Below are positions 8,469 through 17,555 of a stretch of DNA of 64,000 nucleotides, one piece after another. This DNA is from Bacillus sp. S/N-304-OC-R1. Its GTDB lineage: Bacteria; Bacillota; Bacilli; Bacillales; Cytobacillaceae. Where the stretch lies: NCBI RefSeq assembly GCF_019749375.1, contig NZ_JACWFE010000024.1, positions 248,001 through 312,000 on the forward strand, given 5' to 3'. The position numbers and the translations under genes are program-made. A model generated the notes under the pieces. It did not search any database, had not been told where the DNA came from, and saw nothing but the letters and a program-made list of their open reading frames with translations. Every line of letters begins with the position of its first letter. Within the stretch, counting starts at the first letter, position 1.

Positions 8469-10155
8469 ATTCTTCGCTTATCAGCACTTCAATTTTCTTC
8501 ATGGCATTTGGGTCAATATCTTCAATAGCTGTCGCTGCCTGCTCTAATGCGGATTTATAATCAAAGCCTCTAAAGGAAGTCTCAGCATCTTGCAAGCCTT
8601 TTGCTACTGAAGGATATTTGCTTCTATATCTATTTCCATACTGAATCACTTTCTCAACAAGCATAACAGTTTCGATCATATCATTTGTTGTATTCACAAC
8701 TTTTTCAACCGTTAATACGGCAACTTCTAAATATTGTTGAATCGTTTGGATATTTAATGGCTTTTCTTCAAGCTTAATAATGACATTATCAATGCTCTCT
8801 TTAGCATCTTCCATTAAATATTTATAGTCTTGAGGAAGACCAGGGATATTGCTTTTCGAAACAAGTCTGGCAGTTTCAGCCAGTTTTTTTCTTAAATCAT
8901 TAATGCTTTCATGTGCAGACATTTCGTCTTTTCTTAATGCCTGAAGCTTTTCAGCAAATTTAACATGTTCTTCATCAATCTCTTCCAGCTGAATTTTAAT
9001 TTCCTCTAGCTCCGATTTTATTATGGAATGAGCAATATTCTCTGAAGAAATTTTATGTTCAAGAACTTCATATCTTTTATTCAGTTGACTTAATTTTTTC
9101 TCAAGCTCTGATTGAATAACAATATCTTTTTCTGAAAGATGATAGCTTTGACGAACATGCTCAATTTCATTTCTTAATTGCTTATTAATTTCTTTATTCA
9201 TAAATAGCAGATTTCTAGTTGCATCATCCTGTTGAGCAATGTAATGCTTCGAATGGACCTCTTCTTCTAGCAGCTCATACAAGAAATCAATACTGCCTTT
9301 TATTTCTTCGATCCCTTTTTGAACATCAGTCATATCTGCCATCTCTATGAGACTCAAATAAGCAGATGTTTCATTTTCAAGTCTATTTACCTCTTTATCA
9401 AATTCAATATGTTCTAGAATATAGCCCTGTTCAATCATTTCCTTGTACCCGTCTCTTAATTCTTTAAGCTGGGTAGGGATTTTTGATTGACACTCAACAA
9501 GAAAATGAGGAATTGTATCCATTTTTATTTTGATTTCATCTAGCTGACTTTTTATGGTTAGGACAATTTCTCGCGCTTCTAAGTAGTTTCCATTACCGGT
9601 CTTTTCATCAAAGTCTTCAAACTTTGTGAAGGTTTCATCTAATTGCTGTTCAAGAATATCTGCTGCTTTTCCGTATGTATGATGATGGGCAAGTAAGGAT
9701 TTCTTGCTCTCACGATATAGATCCTTTAATTCTTCAATTTCCGTTCTATTTTTTTCTTCGCTTCCTACAAGCTCGTTTAGTTCGTTAAGTAATTTTTGGA
9801 TTTGTTCTTCAATCTCATTTAAATACTTTTCGATCGACTTTTGAACCTCTTTCGCTTTTCTAAAGCGGTATTTATCGATATATTCTTCCGCATCGAATAA
9901 GTATTCTTCTACGTTTGGAAGCTGTGCAGTTACAATGTCATCCCATTCAATTCTCCAGCGTTCAAACATTTCTTCCGTTTGTCCAGTCATATTTAATTGC
10001 TTAACCTTTGACATTTCATCGAGAACAGGGCGGTTCACAATATCCATCTTCCATGTTTCCAGCCGATCTACTTCTCTATAATATTTTTTCTTTAATATGT
10101 AACCTGTTAGAAATAACACTATTACGATGACGATACCGCCAATAATATATTCCAT
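8467..10155 (-). CDS. ezrA: Septation ring formation regulator EzrA
   Basis: Membrane-anchored negative regulator of FtsZ ring assembly, which prevents extra Z-rings and takes part in divisome and PBP1 dynamics. The 562-residue protein begins with one membrane helix (MEYIIGGIVIVIVLFLTGYI) followed by a long, highly charged coiled-coil cytoplasmic region of spectrin-like repeats. This topology and length are characteristic of EzrA. Position between brnQ/braB and hisJ matches B. subtilis. refZ, another FtsZ-acting factor, lies 1 kb away on the same strand. Confidence 0.95.
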   Translation of the reverse strand: MEYIIGGIVIVIVLFLTGYILKKKYYREVDRLETWKMDIVNRPVLDEMSKVKQLNMTGQTEEMFERWRIEWDDIVTAQLPNVEEYLFDAEEYIDKYRFRKAKEVQKSIEKYLNEIEEQIQKLLNELNELVGSEEKNRTEIEELKDLYRESKKSLLAHHHTYGKAADILEQQLDETFTKFEDFDEKTGNGNYLEAREIVLTIKSQLDEIKIKMDTIPHFLVECQSKIPTQLKELRDGYKEMIEQGYILEHIEFDKEVNRLENETSAYLSLIEMADMTDVQKGIEEIKGSIDFLYELLEEEVHSKHYIAQQDDATRNLLFMNKEINKQLRNEIEHVRQSYHLSEKDIVIQSELEKKLSQLNKRYEVLEHKISSENIAHSIIKSELEEIKIQLEEIDEEHVKFAEKLQALRKDEMSAHESINDLRKKLAETARLVSKSNIPGLPQDYKYLMEDAKESIDNVIIKLEEKPLNIQTIQQYLEVAVLTVEKVVNTTNDMIETVMLVEKVIQYGNRYRSKYPSVAKGLQDAETSFRGFDYKSALEQAATAIEDIDPNAMKKIEVLISEE

Positions 10156-10396
10156 TTTCTCAAAAGCCCCCTGTTCTGTTCCGAGACCAAAACCTTCTAT
10201 ATAAACTTGAAAATATTGTTCAGTTCAATGTTTTTATGATACCATGTAAACGACAATTTTTGACTATTTATTTCAACTTTTTATTGAAAATCGTATAAAA
10301 ACTTCATTTGTACCCCTTATTGAACAATAATTTAGTCATTTTTTCAAATATTTTGCCTTTTCTTGATGCTTACAGAAAGAAGGTTGAGATTATCCA

Positions 10397-11188
10397 ATGA
10401 CCAAAGACGGACATATACATACCCCCTTTTGCCCTCATGGAACAAAAGATTCACTTGAAGGCTATGTTGAAAAAGCTCTTACTCTAGGTTTTAAAGAAAT
10501 ATCATTTACAGAACACGCTCCGCTGCCTAAAGGGTTCATTGATCCAACTCCGGATCAGGACAGTTCTATTAAGTTAGAAGAGCTTGAACTTTATTTTGAT
10601 GAAATTGCTAGGATGAAATCCATTTACATCGGAAGAATCAAGATTAATACTGGACTTGAAGTGGATTATATTGAGGGATTTGAAGAGCAAACACGAAGCT
10701 TTTTAAACGAATATGGGAAGTTTTTAGATGATGCTATTTTATCTGTTCATTTTTTAAAATATGAAAATGATTATGATTGTTTAGATTATAGTCCTCACGT
10801 TTTTGGGCAGATGGCGGAAAAATACGGATCAATTCATGCTCTATATGAGGCATATTTCAAAACATTGTTAAAGTCTATTCATTCTGAGCTTGGCCCGTAC
10901 AAACCAAAAAGAATTGGGCATATGACATTAGTAAATAAATTTCAAAAAAAATTCCCCGCTGGAAGGGATTTTTCAGAACAGATTCAAGAAGTACTGCAAG
11001 CAATTAAAGTAAAAGGCTATGAACTTGATTATAATGGTGCAGGCTTAGCTAAACCTCTGTGCAGAGAGCCTTATCCGCCTGATTGGGTAGTAAAAGAGGC
11101 GATAAACAAAGGAATACCGCTTGTCTATGGATCTGATTCACATCAAATAAAGGATCTTGGACAAGGCATGGATATCATGCTACTTTGA
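10397..11188 (+). CDS. hisJ: Histidinol-phosphatase, PHP family (HisJ/HisK)
   Basis: Dephosphorylates L-histidinol phosphate, the penultimate step of histidine synthesis. The 263 residues show PHP-fold metal-binding motifs: [16 protein letters not shown] at the N-terminus, FTEHAPLP near residue 38, and [12 protein letters not shown] near the C-terminus. It is unlinked to other his genes, as in B. subtilis. ATG 10397 has AAAGAAGG upstream. It is divergent from ezrA and convergent with refZ. Confidence 0.92.
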   Translation: MTKDGHIHTPFCPHGTKDSLEGYVEKALTLGFKEISFTEHAPLPKGFIDPTPDQDSSIKLEELELYFDEIARMKSIYIGRIKINTGLEVDYIEGFEEQTRSFLNEYGKFLDDAILSVHFLKYENDYDCLDYSPHVFGQMAEKYGSIHALYEAYFKTLLKSIHSELGPYKPKRIGHMTLVNKFQKKFPAGRDFSEQIQEVLQAIKVKGYELDYNGAGLAKPLCREPYPPDWVVKEAINKGIPLVYGSDSHQIKDLGQGMDIMLL

Positions 11189-11226
11189 GAGGAAATCTGA
11201 CTTTTGGATTTCCTTCTCTCTTTATT
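11187..11226 (+). terminator. Intrinsic terminator of hisJ
   Basis: GAGAGGAAATC and GATTTCCTTCTC form an 11-bp imperfect stem, followed by TCTTTATTTT. It overlaps the stop codon region of the convergent refZ gene. Confidence 0.7.
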
Positions 11227-11857
11227 TTACAGCAAGATAGAGTGTTTCATCATTTGGCTGCTTGCTTACGACTCCTTCAATCCATCGATATATTTCACGA
11301 ACGTATTTCTCAGCAAAATATTTTTCATTCGGCATAACATGCAATACTTCCGTCATATATTGAGTGTTGAGGAAAGGCATACTTAATAGACCCTTCCATT
11401 GCAAAATCATATAATCTGGAGAAAGTGTTCTAAATTCTCTCGATTTCATCCCTATTTCTAATACTTTGCTTAAATAAAACCTTTCCTTCATCAAGTAGGT
11501 AGACATTATTTCACGGACAACTTGGGAGTCAAGGGATATTTCTCGCAAAATAAGTCTTGTTAAATACATATTTTCAAACTGATAGTTCATGATATTTTCA
11601 GTTATTTTCTTTAAACAATCTGCTGCACCTTGGTCAACGATCGAAAAACCTGCCTCAATCTGCTCCACATACCCTTCAAAGAAAACTGTAAAACAATACT
11701 CTAGTAACCCATGTTTGTTATCAAAGTAATAAGCAATATTTGCAGGATTAACCTTTGCTTTCTTTGCAATATCACGAACTGATGTACCGTCAAATCCATT
11801 GGCATTAAATAGTGTTATTGCAGCATCCACAATTGCCCTTTTACCTTTTCTTCTCAT
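11222..11857 (-). CDS. refZ: TetR-family regulator of FtsZ, RefZ
   Basis: DNA-binding protein that, in B. subtilis, binds motifs flanking the origin region and modulates Z-ring placement during sporulation. The 211 residues start with a TetR helix-turn-helix: AAITLFNANGFDGTSVRDIAKKA then VNPANIAYYFDNKHGLLEYC. The C-terminal half is the RefZ type ligand/dimer region. The upstream region has no clear palindromic operator. Gene order hisJ-refZ-ytsP matches B. subtilis yttP. The nearby ezrA also acts on FtsZ. Confidence 0.88.
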   Translation of the reverse strand: MRRKGKRAIVDAAITLFNANGFDGTSVRDIAKKAKVNPANIAYYFDNKHGLLEYCFTVFFEGYVEQIEAGFSIVDQGAADCLKKITENIMNYQFENMYLTRLILREISLDSQVVREIMSTYLMKERFYLSKVLEIGMKSREFRTLSPDYMILQWKGLLSMPFLNTQYMTEVLHVMPNEKYFAEKYVREIYRWIEGVVSKQPNDETLYLAVK

Positions 11858-12073
11858 GTACTCACCTGCTTTACTTGATTTTCTGGCTTATTTAATAGAC
11901 TGACTTATGCAATAGACGGATGAAATATTGTCAAATAACGTGGATTCCTTGTTATATATAAACATTCTTGTTAAAATCACCATATCCTTTATAAAAATCT
12001 CGACAAAGTATTGCCTTTTTCTTTTCATTTTGCGATTATAAATAAATATTTGTAAGAAAGCAGGGTGTTTTAG

Positions 12074-12553
12074 TTGTTTAACGTCGAATCTTACCGTGGA
12101 ACACGTGAAGAAAAGTATGCTTTAGTTAAAAAGCAGCTTGCAGCACTCCTCGAAGGGGAAAGCAATAAAATTGCCAATTTAAGTAATGCTTCTGCTTTAT
12201 TAAATCAATTTCTTGATAGAATTAATTGGGTAGGGTTTTATTTACTAGAAGACAATGAGCTTGTTTTAGGACCATTCCAAGGACTCCCGGCTTGTGTCAG
12301 AATTCCAATTGGCAAGGGCGTCTGTGGAACTTCAGCAAAGCTTAAGGAAACAGTTCGTGTAGAAGATGTTCATTTATTCCCTGGACATATTGCGTGTGAT
12401 GCAGCTTCACAATCAGAAATTGTTATCCCACTTATTAAAAATGACGAACTAATTGGTGTTTTAGATATCGATTCACCAGAGAAGAATCGCTTTGATGAGC
12501 TTGATCAAAAGGAACTTGAAGACTTTACACAAATATTGGTTTCATATTTGTAA
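12074..12553 (+). CDS. ytsP: GAF-domain free methionine-(R)-sulfoxide reductase type protein (YtsP)
   Basis: Predicted to reduce free methionine-R-sulfoxide. The 159-residue protein is a single GAF domain carrying the three family cysteines in PACVRI, GVCGT and IACDAAS, which are the catalytic and resolving residues in fRMsr enzymes. The start codon is TTG at 12074 with GCAGGGTG upstream; no closer ATG keeps the family N-terminus. It ends at a strong hairpin terminator. Activity is a family-level inference. Confidence 0.85.
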   Translation: MFNVESYRGTREEKYALVKKQLAALLEGESNKIANLSNASALLNQFLDRINWVGFYLLEDNELVLGPFQGLPACVRIPIGKGVCGTSAKLKETVRVEDVHLFPGHIACDAASQSEIVIPLIKNDELIGVLDIDSPEKNRFDELDQKELEDFTQILVSYL

Positions 12554-12560
12554 GTAACAA

Positions 12561-12590
12561 AACGCGATGTCTTTTTCACATCGCGTTTTT
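12561..12590 (+). terminator. Intrinsic terminator of ytsP
   Basis: AACGCGATGT / ACATCGCGTT make a 10-bp perfect stem with a 7-base loop, followed by a T-run ending at 12590. Confidence 0.88.
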
Positions 12591-12595
12591 TACTA

Positions 12596-13786
12596 TTAGT
12601 CTACTTTATTTAATGCCTGCTCTATGTCATCCCGGATATCTTCCCATGATTCAAGTCCGACAGAAAGTCTTAAAAGTGTATCATCAATCCCCATTTTTTC
12701 TCTTGCATCCTTAGGTACGACAGCATGTGTCATAGTCGCTGGATGCTGAATTAATGTTTCAGCATCACCTAGGCTGACAGCAATTTTTATTAGCTTTAAT
12801 TCATTCATAAATGCTTGAGCTGTTTCTTTATTCCCCTTTAAGCTAAAGGAGATCATCCCTCCAGGCTTTCTCATTTGCTTCTGGGCAATTTCATATTCAG
12901 AATCTTGTTCATGACCTGGATAATAAATATAGTTTACCTTTGGATGGGTAATTAAATAGTCGGCTAATTTTCTTGTATTCTCACAATGACGATCCATTCT
13001 TACCGGGAGTGACTTTAGACCTCTCAACAGCAGCCATGCGTCAAATGGCGAGATGATGCCGCCAATATCCTTTTGAGTTGTCATAGCTACTTCCCCAATG
13101 AATTCTTTAGTTCCTATTACTAGACCAGCAATAACATCTCCATGACCACAAATATATTTAGTCGCACTATGAATAACGATATCACAGCCAAGGGAGAGCG
13201 GATTTTGCAAATAAGGCGAGCAGAAGGTATTGTCAACAACAACCGGGATTCCTTTTTCCTTTCCAACCTCAGCAACCATTTGTAAGTCAACAAGCTTCAT
13301 TGTTGGATTGATTGGTGTTTCCACATAAATACAAGCAGTTTCCGGCAAAATGGCCTCAAGAAGCTGTTTTTTTGTTTGCATTGGGGAAAAATCATGTAAA
13401 ATATTATATTTTTCATCCATCATCTGCAATAAACCAAATGTACAGCCATATACACCCTGTGAGCACAGAATATGATCACCTGCTTTAGTTAATGCAAGCA
13501 ATACAGCAGAAACAGCAGCCATCCCTGAACCGAATGCAAGCGCTGCCTCTCCATTTTCTAAAGCAGCCATTCTGTCTTCCAGCATTTTTACTGTCGGGTT
13601 TCCAAGTCTTGAATAAATATAGCCCTCTTCCTCTCCAGAGAATCGCCTTTCCCCTTGCTGGGCCGTTTCAAAAGTGAAAGTAGAGGTTTGAAAGATCGGC
13701 GGTGCCAAACTACCGTAATGTTTCATTGCATCATATCCTTCATGGATTACTTTAGTTTCAAAATTCACGAATTTCCCCTTTTCCAC
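12596..13786 (-). CDS. megL: Methionine gamma-lyase (PLP-dependent)
   Basis: Splits methionine into methanethiol, 2-oxobutyrate and ammonia. The protein belongs to the cystathionine gamma-synthase-type PLP family; it has the PLP lysine in SATKYICGHGD and, as in characterised methionine gamma-lyases, the substrate-site cysteine in YGCTF and the K-D pair in QKDIGG, which favour this activity over cystathionine lyase or synthase. GTG 13786 is chosen (396 residues) because AGAGGGGGAG stands 5 bases upstream; an in-frame TTG at 13816 would precede that site and fall in the cre motif. The perfect cre just upstream predicts CcpA repression. It is unlinked to methionine biosynthesis genes. Confidence 0.85.
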   Translation of the reverse strand: MEKGKFVNFETKVIHEGYDAMKHYGSLAPPIFQTSTFTFETAQQGERRFSGEEEGYIYSRLGNPTVKMLEDRMAALENGEAALAFGSGMAAVSAVLLALTKAGDHILCSQGVYGCTFGLLQMMDEKYNILHDFSPMQTKKQLLEAILPETACIYVETPINPTMKLVDLQMVAEVGKEKGIPVVVDNTFCSPYLQNPLSLGCDIVIHSATKYICGHGDVIAGLVIGTKEFIGEVAMTTQKDIGGIISPFDAWLLLRGLKSLPVRMDRHCENTRKLADYLITHPKVNYIYYPGHEQDSEYEIAQKQMRKPGGMISFSLKGNKETAQAFMNELKLIKIAVSLGDAETLIQHPATMTHAVVPKDAREKMGIDDTLLRLSVGLESWEDIRDDIEQALNKVD

Positions 13787-13801
13787 GTTTCTCCCCCTCT
13801 T

Positions 13802-13815
13802 TGTAAACGCTTTCA
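13802..13815 (-). promoter_or_regulatory. cre site (CcpA operator) upstream of megL
   Basis: TGAAAGCGTTTACA on the minus strand matches the consensus TGWAANCGNTNWCA at every defined position. It ends 15 bases before the GTG start and lies directly upstream of the ribosome-binding site, a position expected to block or stop transcription. ccpA itself is in this window. Confidence 0.8.
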
Positions 13816-13889
13816 ATAATAATTTTTAAAAAATATCTACTTACAGGATATGCTAAATACCCATATTTTGAAAGCTTTATTTCATAAAG

Positions 13890-13927
13890 AAAAAGACCCT
13901 GCCTAATAAATTAAGGCGTGGTCTTTT
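13890..13927 (-). terminator. Terminator overlapping the 3' end of dgcP
   Basis: AAAAAGACC and GGTCTTTTC form the outer stem of an imperfect hairpin with CTGCC/GGCG inside. On the minus strand it is followed by T-rich sequence. It includes the dgcP stop codon. Confidence 0.6.
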
Positions 13928-15803
13928 CTATAACGATATCACTTTCTTGAACGATAACTTTATTTTTTCCTGTCTGTTTCGCTACATATAACGCTTTATC
14001 TGCTCGTTTAAATAATGCCGCATAAGTATCCTGCTGGCCCCTATTCCAATGAGATACTCCACAGGAAATTGTTACCCGCGGCTCAGAACATTCCTGTACT
14101 TTTGCTACAAGCCTTTCAGCTATGACAACACCAGCAATTAATGAAACACCCGGCAAATAAATAGCCAGTTCTTCTCCGCCCCATCTTGCACCTATATCAG
14201 TGCCTCTAATATTGGAATTGATCAATCCGGCTACTTGGATGATGATTTCATCCCCAATTTGGTGTCCAAAAGTATCATTAATGGATTTAAAATTATCAAT
14301 ATCAATCATAATAAAAGTTCCTTCATGGTCCTCATTCATCGATTGATATATCTTTTCATCCAAATAATTTCTGGAATATAGCTTGGTTAAATGATCTGTA
14401 ATAACCATTTTTTCTAATTCTTCTCTAAGCATAGAATTTGTAATGGCTAAAGTAGAATGATGAATTAACGATTGTAAAAGTTTAAACGTTTCAAATGAAA
14501 AGTGGTATGTCGGTTCGCTCATGACAAGAACAAAGCCCTTCAGAACTCCGGATTGAGTCATCGGTACTGCCATTATAGATTTAAATTGTTTAACATCTGA
14601 TTTACTAGGTAATTGAAAATCTCCAATAAAAAGGGACTCTATTTCAGAATCTATTCTATCTTTTATATATTGGATATAGATTTCCGCATCCAAAGTATGA
14701 AAAAATTCTGTACTTCCATTTAATACTTCTACTGGCTTATTTTTATTAGCATATAAGATAAATCCTACTTCTTCAGCTCTAAATGAGCTTGTAATCTGAT
14801 CTGTCATATATGCCATCGTTTCTGTTAATCGTAAATTTGAATTTAATCGATGAGAAGTTTCATTAATTAATTTCAAATCTGTAATTAATCGTTTCGATTG
14901 CTGATAAAGCTGAGCATTCTCTAGTGCACTGCCAGCCGTATTGGCTAATAGTGTAATAAACTCAACCTCACTATCCGGAAAAACAATTGTATTAGAAGCA
15001 ATAACCTGGAGCACTCCGTATACTCCTTGTTTTCCCTTCAAAGGTGCATACAAGACAGACCTTTTATTATGAATTGAGTCTTCAAATTGAATATTGCCTG
15101 TCACGTATGCTTGCATAGCAGCAATATTATCACTATTATATTCTAAATCCTTAATAGGCAAATCTTTTAAACTGTTATTGTCATGTGATAAAAGGAGGTA
15201 ATAGGTGAATGTTGGATAAACTTCCTGAAGTGAATAAATAATCTCCCCCAGAACATCATCCATGTTCATAGTAGAATGAAATTTTTCTGTTACTCGAAAT
15301 AACTGCTTGTACCGTTTTTCTTCTGATACAGTTTTCACTAAGGCTCGTACATTATTTAGGAATCTAGCAGTGTAATAGCTAACCGCTTCGAGTAAGGAAA
15401 CTGAAAATGGCAGTTGCTCATCCTCTATGTCTTTTAATGCAATAATACTTTGCAAAGAACCTTTTTTTATTAGAGGCAGAATTAAATCAACTTCCTCAAA
15501 TCCAGGTAACTTTTCATAATAAAAGCTTTGTTCTGCATTATTTTCAAACTTTCCCTTAAGAATATTCAGATATTTTTCATTTATAATATTTTCATCCGTT
15601 GAAGCTTCAATTAACAGCTGATTATTTACGTTACTAAAGGTAAAAAGTGTTGCTTCTTTAGCATGCATGATCGTTTTAATGGCAATGAGCATATTTTTTA
15701 GTAGAACTTCATACACTAAAAAGCCATTTTCTATATCAATGATATCTAAAAAATCACTTTTCAATCTCAATAACTTTTCATGCTCATTTTGTTCCATAAT
15801 CAT
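13911..15803 (-). CDS. dgcP: Diguanylate cyclase with GAF domains (DgcP-like)
   Basis: Makes cyclic di-GMP from two GTP in response to an unknown signal read by GAF modules. The roughly 630 residues have about 455 residues of GAF-type sensor regions, then a GGDEF domain with FIMIDIDNFKSINDTFGHQ and the active-site variant RWGGEEL. An inhibitory I-site, RGTD, sits 5 residues before GGEEL, so product inhibition is expected. No membrane segments are present. The start is ambiguous (GTG 15809, ATG 15803 or ATG 15797); AGGTGAT precedes them. Position upstream of rpsD matches B. subtilis ytrP/dgcP. A c-di-GMP riboswitch lies 3 kb away. Confidence 0.9.
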   Translation of the reverse strand: MIMEQNEHEKLLRLKSDFLDIIDIENGFLVYEVLLKNMLIAIKTIMHAKEATLFTFSNVNNQLLIEASTDENIINEKYLNILKGKFENNAEQSFYYEKLPGFEEVDLILPLIKKGSLQSIIALKDIEDEQLPFSVSLLEAVSYYTARFLNNVRALVKTVSEEKRYKQLFRVTEKFHSTMNMDDVLGEIIYSLQEVYPTFTYYLLLSHDNNSLKDLPIKDLEYNSDNIAAMQAYVTGNIQFEDSIHNKRSVLYAPLKGKQGVYGVLQVIASNTIVFPDSEVEFITLLANTAGSALENAQLYQQSKRLITDLKLINETSHRLNSNLRLTETMAYMTDQITSSFRAEEVGFILYANKNKPVEVLNGSTEFFHTLDAEIYIQYIKDRIDSEIESLFIGDFQLPSKSDVKQFKSIMAVPMTQSGVLKGFVLVMSEPTYHFSFETFKLLQSLIHHSTLAITNSMLREELEKMVITDHLTKLYSRNYLDEKIYQSMNEDHEGTFIMIDIDNFKSINDTFGHQIGDEIIIQVAGLINSNIRGTDIGARWGGEELAIYLPGVSLIAGVVIAERLVAKVQECSEPRVTISCGVSHWNRGQQDTYAALFKRADKALYVAKQTGKNKVIVQESDIVIEKTTP

Positions 15804-15883
15804 TATCACCTATTTCCATTTCCAATTCCTTTAACATATCCATTATATATGTAAATATAGGAAATTTATCACATCTTTTTTGT

Positions 15884-16489
15884 CTATTTCGTTTCAACTA
15901 GACCAATACCAACATTCTTCTTAGTAATAATTAACCACAATGAATCATCTTTTGAAAGAGAATATATTCCTGTTGGCGGGTTAGAACTATTTTTCAGTGA
16001 TATAGTATGATTATTATTAATCAATACTTTTGAAGCTTCTTCGATAATTTTAAAAGTGGCTTCATATGGGCTTTTAGACTTCTTGAATTGCGTATCTCTG
16101 CTTTTTATTTCTAACCTTTCAGAGAAATATTGCCACTTATTTCCCAAATGAACCCATACACCCTTTTCACCCCTGTCTGGCAGGAGCTGATCAGGAGCAC
16201 CCTTTAGCTTTATAGCATGCAAGGTTTTAAATTTATAGTTGTTATTTCTTTCTACTTTAAAGAACGCCAATACATGTTCACTGTTTTTAAATTCATATAA
16301 AGCTACAACCGGATCATCTGTTCCATCTGCACTTTGCTTTATAACTAAGGCTATCGGCTGATATTTATATGACTTTACCGGCTGATTATGATTTCGTATA
16401 ATAAAGGCAAACATAGTTACTAGAATAAAAAAAACTATTAAAATAAGTCTGATACTCTTCTCTTTTTTTGTTTCATTCACAAAAATCAC
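15884..16489 (-). CDS. Unknown single-pass membrane-anchored protein
   Basis: Not recognised. The 201 residues have a short charged N-terminus, one membrane helix (SIRLILIVFFILVTMFAFII, about 12-31) and an exported domain of about 165 residues rich in lysine and beta-type sequence. No cysteine lipobox and no catalytic motif could be seen. The start is weak: GTG 16489 or GTG 16480, with only AAGA/AGTGAT-like elements upstream. It is 75 bp upstream of dgcP on the same strand, so the two may share a transcript; that would place an extracytoplasmic protein beside a diguanylate cyclase. Function unknown. Confidence 0.7.
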   Translation of the reverse strand: MIFVNETKKEKSIRLILIVFFILVTMFAFIIRNHNQPVKSYKYQPIALVIKQSADGTDDPVVALYEFKNSEHVLAFFKVERNNNYKFKTLHAIKLKGAPDQLLPDRGEKGVWVHLGNKWQYFSERLEIKSRDTQFKKSKSPYEATFKIIEEASKVLINNNHTISLKNSSNPPTGIYSLSKDDSLWLIITKKNVGIGLVETK

Positions 16490-16584
16490 TCTTAAGTCTT
16501 ATTTGCTATATCTATTATATCATATCTATATGAAGGTAATAGTAAAAAATGAGCGCTTATCTTTTCTCTTTCCTTAATTAATCC

Positions 16585-16614
16585 TTGACTTTTCTTATTC
16601 ATAAATAATATAAT
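16585..16614 (+). promoter_or_regulatory. Sigma-A-type promoter of rpsD
   Basis: TTGACT (16585-16590), an 18-base spacer and TATAAT (16609-16614). Transcription from about 16621 would give a leader of almost 200 bases ahead of rpsD. Confidence 0.75.
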
Positions 16615-16689
16615 ATTCTTTGTGTAAAATATTGCAGCCTATGTGATCTATTTTATGTATTCATTTTGTTCCTCAATTAGCTTTTAAGC

Positions 16690-16815
16690 TTTCTGATGAT
16701 GGGGTACTGTGTAACCCTCAGCTGCTAGGGCGAAGGTACATGAAAACAAAATGACCATAATTCTAGCACATCTGTTTTTATTTTACCAAAATAAAAACAT
16801 TAAAGGAGGAGTCTT
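16690..16815 (+). ncRNA. rpsD leader, probable S4 autoregulatory RNA
   Basis: The leader between the rpsD promoter and start codon contains compact GC-rich structure (GGGGTACTG, AACCCTCAGC, AGGGCGAAGGTAC) in an otherwise AT-rich stretch, followed by a ribosome-binding site TAAAGGAGG. Bacillus rpsD is known to be repressed by its own product through such a pseudoknotted leader. The fold was judged by eye, so the exact ends are approximate. Confidence 0.6.
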
Positions 16816-16817
16816 AA

Positions 16818-17420
16818 ATGGCTCGTTATACTGGTCCAAGCTGGAAATTATCTCGTCGTCTTGGAATTTCTCTAAGCGGTACAGGTAAAGAATTAGAAAA
16901 GCGTCCTTACGCTCCTGGACAACATGGTCCAAACCAACGTAAGAAATTATCTGAATACGGTTTACAATTACAAGAAAAACAAAAGCTTCGTCATATGTAT
17001 GGAGTGAATGAGCGTCAATTCCGTAACCTATTCGATAAAGCTGGTAAAATGGCTGGTAAACACGGTGAAAACTTCATGATTCTTTTAGAATCACGTCTTG
17101 ATAACGTTGTTTATCGTTTAGGCTTAGCTCGTACTCGCCGTCAAGCACGCCAACTTGTTAACCACGGTCATTTCTTAGTAGATGGCAAGCGTGTTGATAT
17201 TCCATCATACCGCGTTTCTTCTGGTCAAACAATCAGCGTTCGCGAAAAATCTCGCAACCTTGACATCATTAAAGAAGCAATCGAAGTTAACAATTTCATC
17301 CCTGATTTCGTAACTTTCGATGCTGACAAATTAGAAGGAACTTTCACTCGCTTACCAGAGCGTTCTGAACTTCCAGCTGAAATTAACGAATCTCTAATCG
17401 TTGAGTTCTACTCTCGTTAA
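16818..17420 (+). CDS. rpsD: 30S ribosomal protein S4
   Basis: Primary 16S rRNA-binding protein that starts assembly of the small subunit body. The 200 residues match the Bacillus S4 throughout: [20 protein letters not shown] at the start, the S4 RNA-binding domain around [20 protein letters not shown], and the ending SLIVEFYSR. Strong ribosome-binding site AAAGGAGGAG. Codon use is that of a highly expressed gene. It stands alone in its transcription unit, with its own promoter, structured leader and terminator. The zinc-binding cysteines of the zinc-type S4 are absent. Confidence 0.98.
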   Translation: MARYTGPSWKLSRRLGISLSGTGKELEKRPYAPGQHGPNQRKKLSEYGLQLQEKQKLRHMYGVNERQFRNLFDKAGKMAGKHGENFMILLESRLDNVVYRLGLARTRRQARQLVNHGHFLVDGKRVDIPSYRVSSGQTISVREKSRNLDIIKEAIEVNNFIPDFVTFDADKLEGTFTRLPERSELPAEINESLIVEFYSR

Positions 17421-17425
17421 TTAAT

Positions 17426-17470
17426 AAAGGCCCTTGAGTGTTATTACGCTCTGGGGCTTTTTATTTTTTT
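17426..17470 (+). terminator. Intrinsic terminator of rpsD
   Basis: AAAGGCCCTTGAG pairs imperfectly with CTCTGGGGCTTT, followed by TTATTTTTTT. Confidence 0.8.
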
Positions 17471-17508
17471 CAATTTAATCTATTAAGCATTATTTGTTTA
17501 ATAAATTG
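17471..17508. repeat. Inverted repeat upstream of the PlcR-like regulator
   Basis: CAATTTA (17471-17477) and TAAATTG (17502-17508) are perfect arms, with TTAA steps inside, 47 bp before the regulator start. It could be an autoregulatory operator, but the region is very AT-rich and chance is possible. Confidence 0.35.
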
Positions 17509-17555
17509 GAAAAATAAACTATAATTAACAAAAGGAGAAAAAAGGGGCCATCCAA

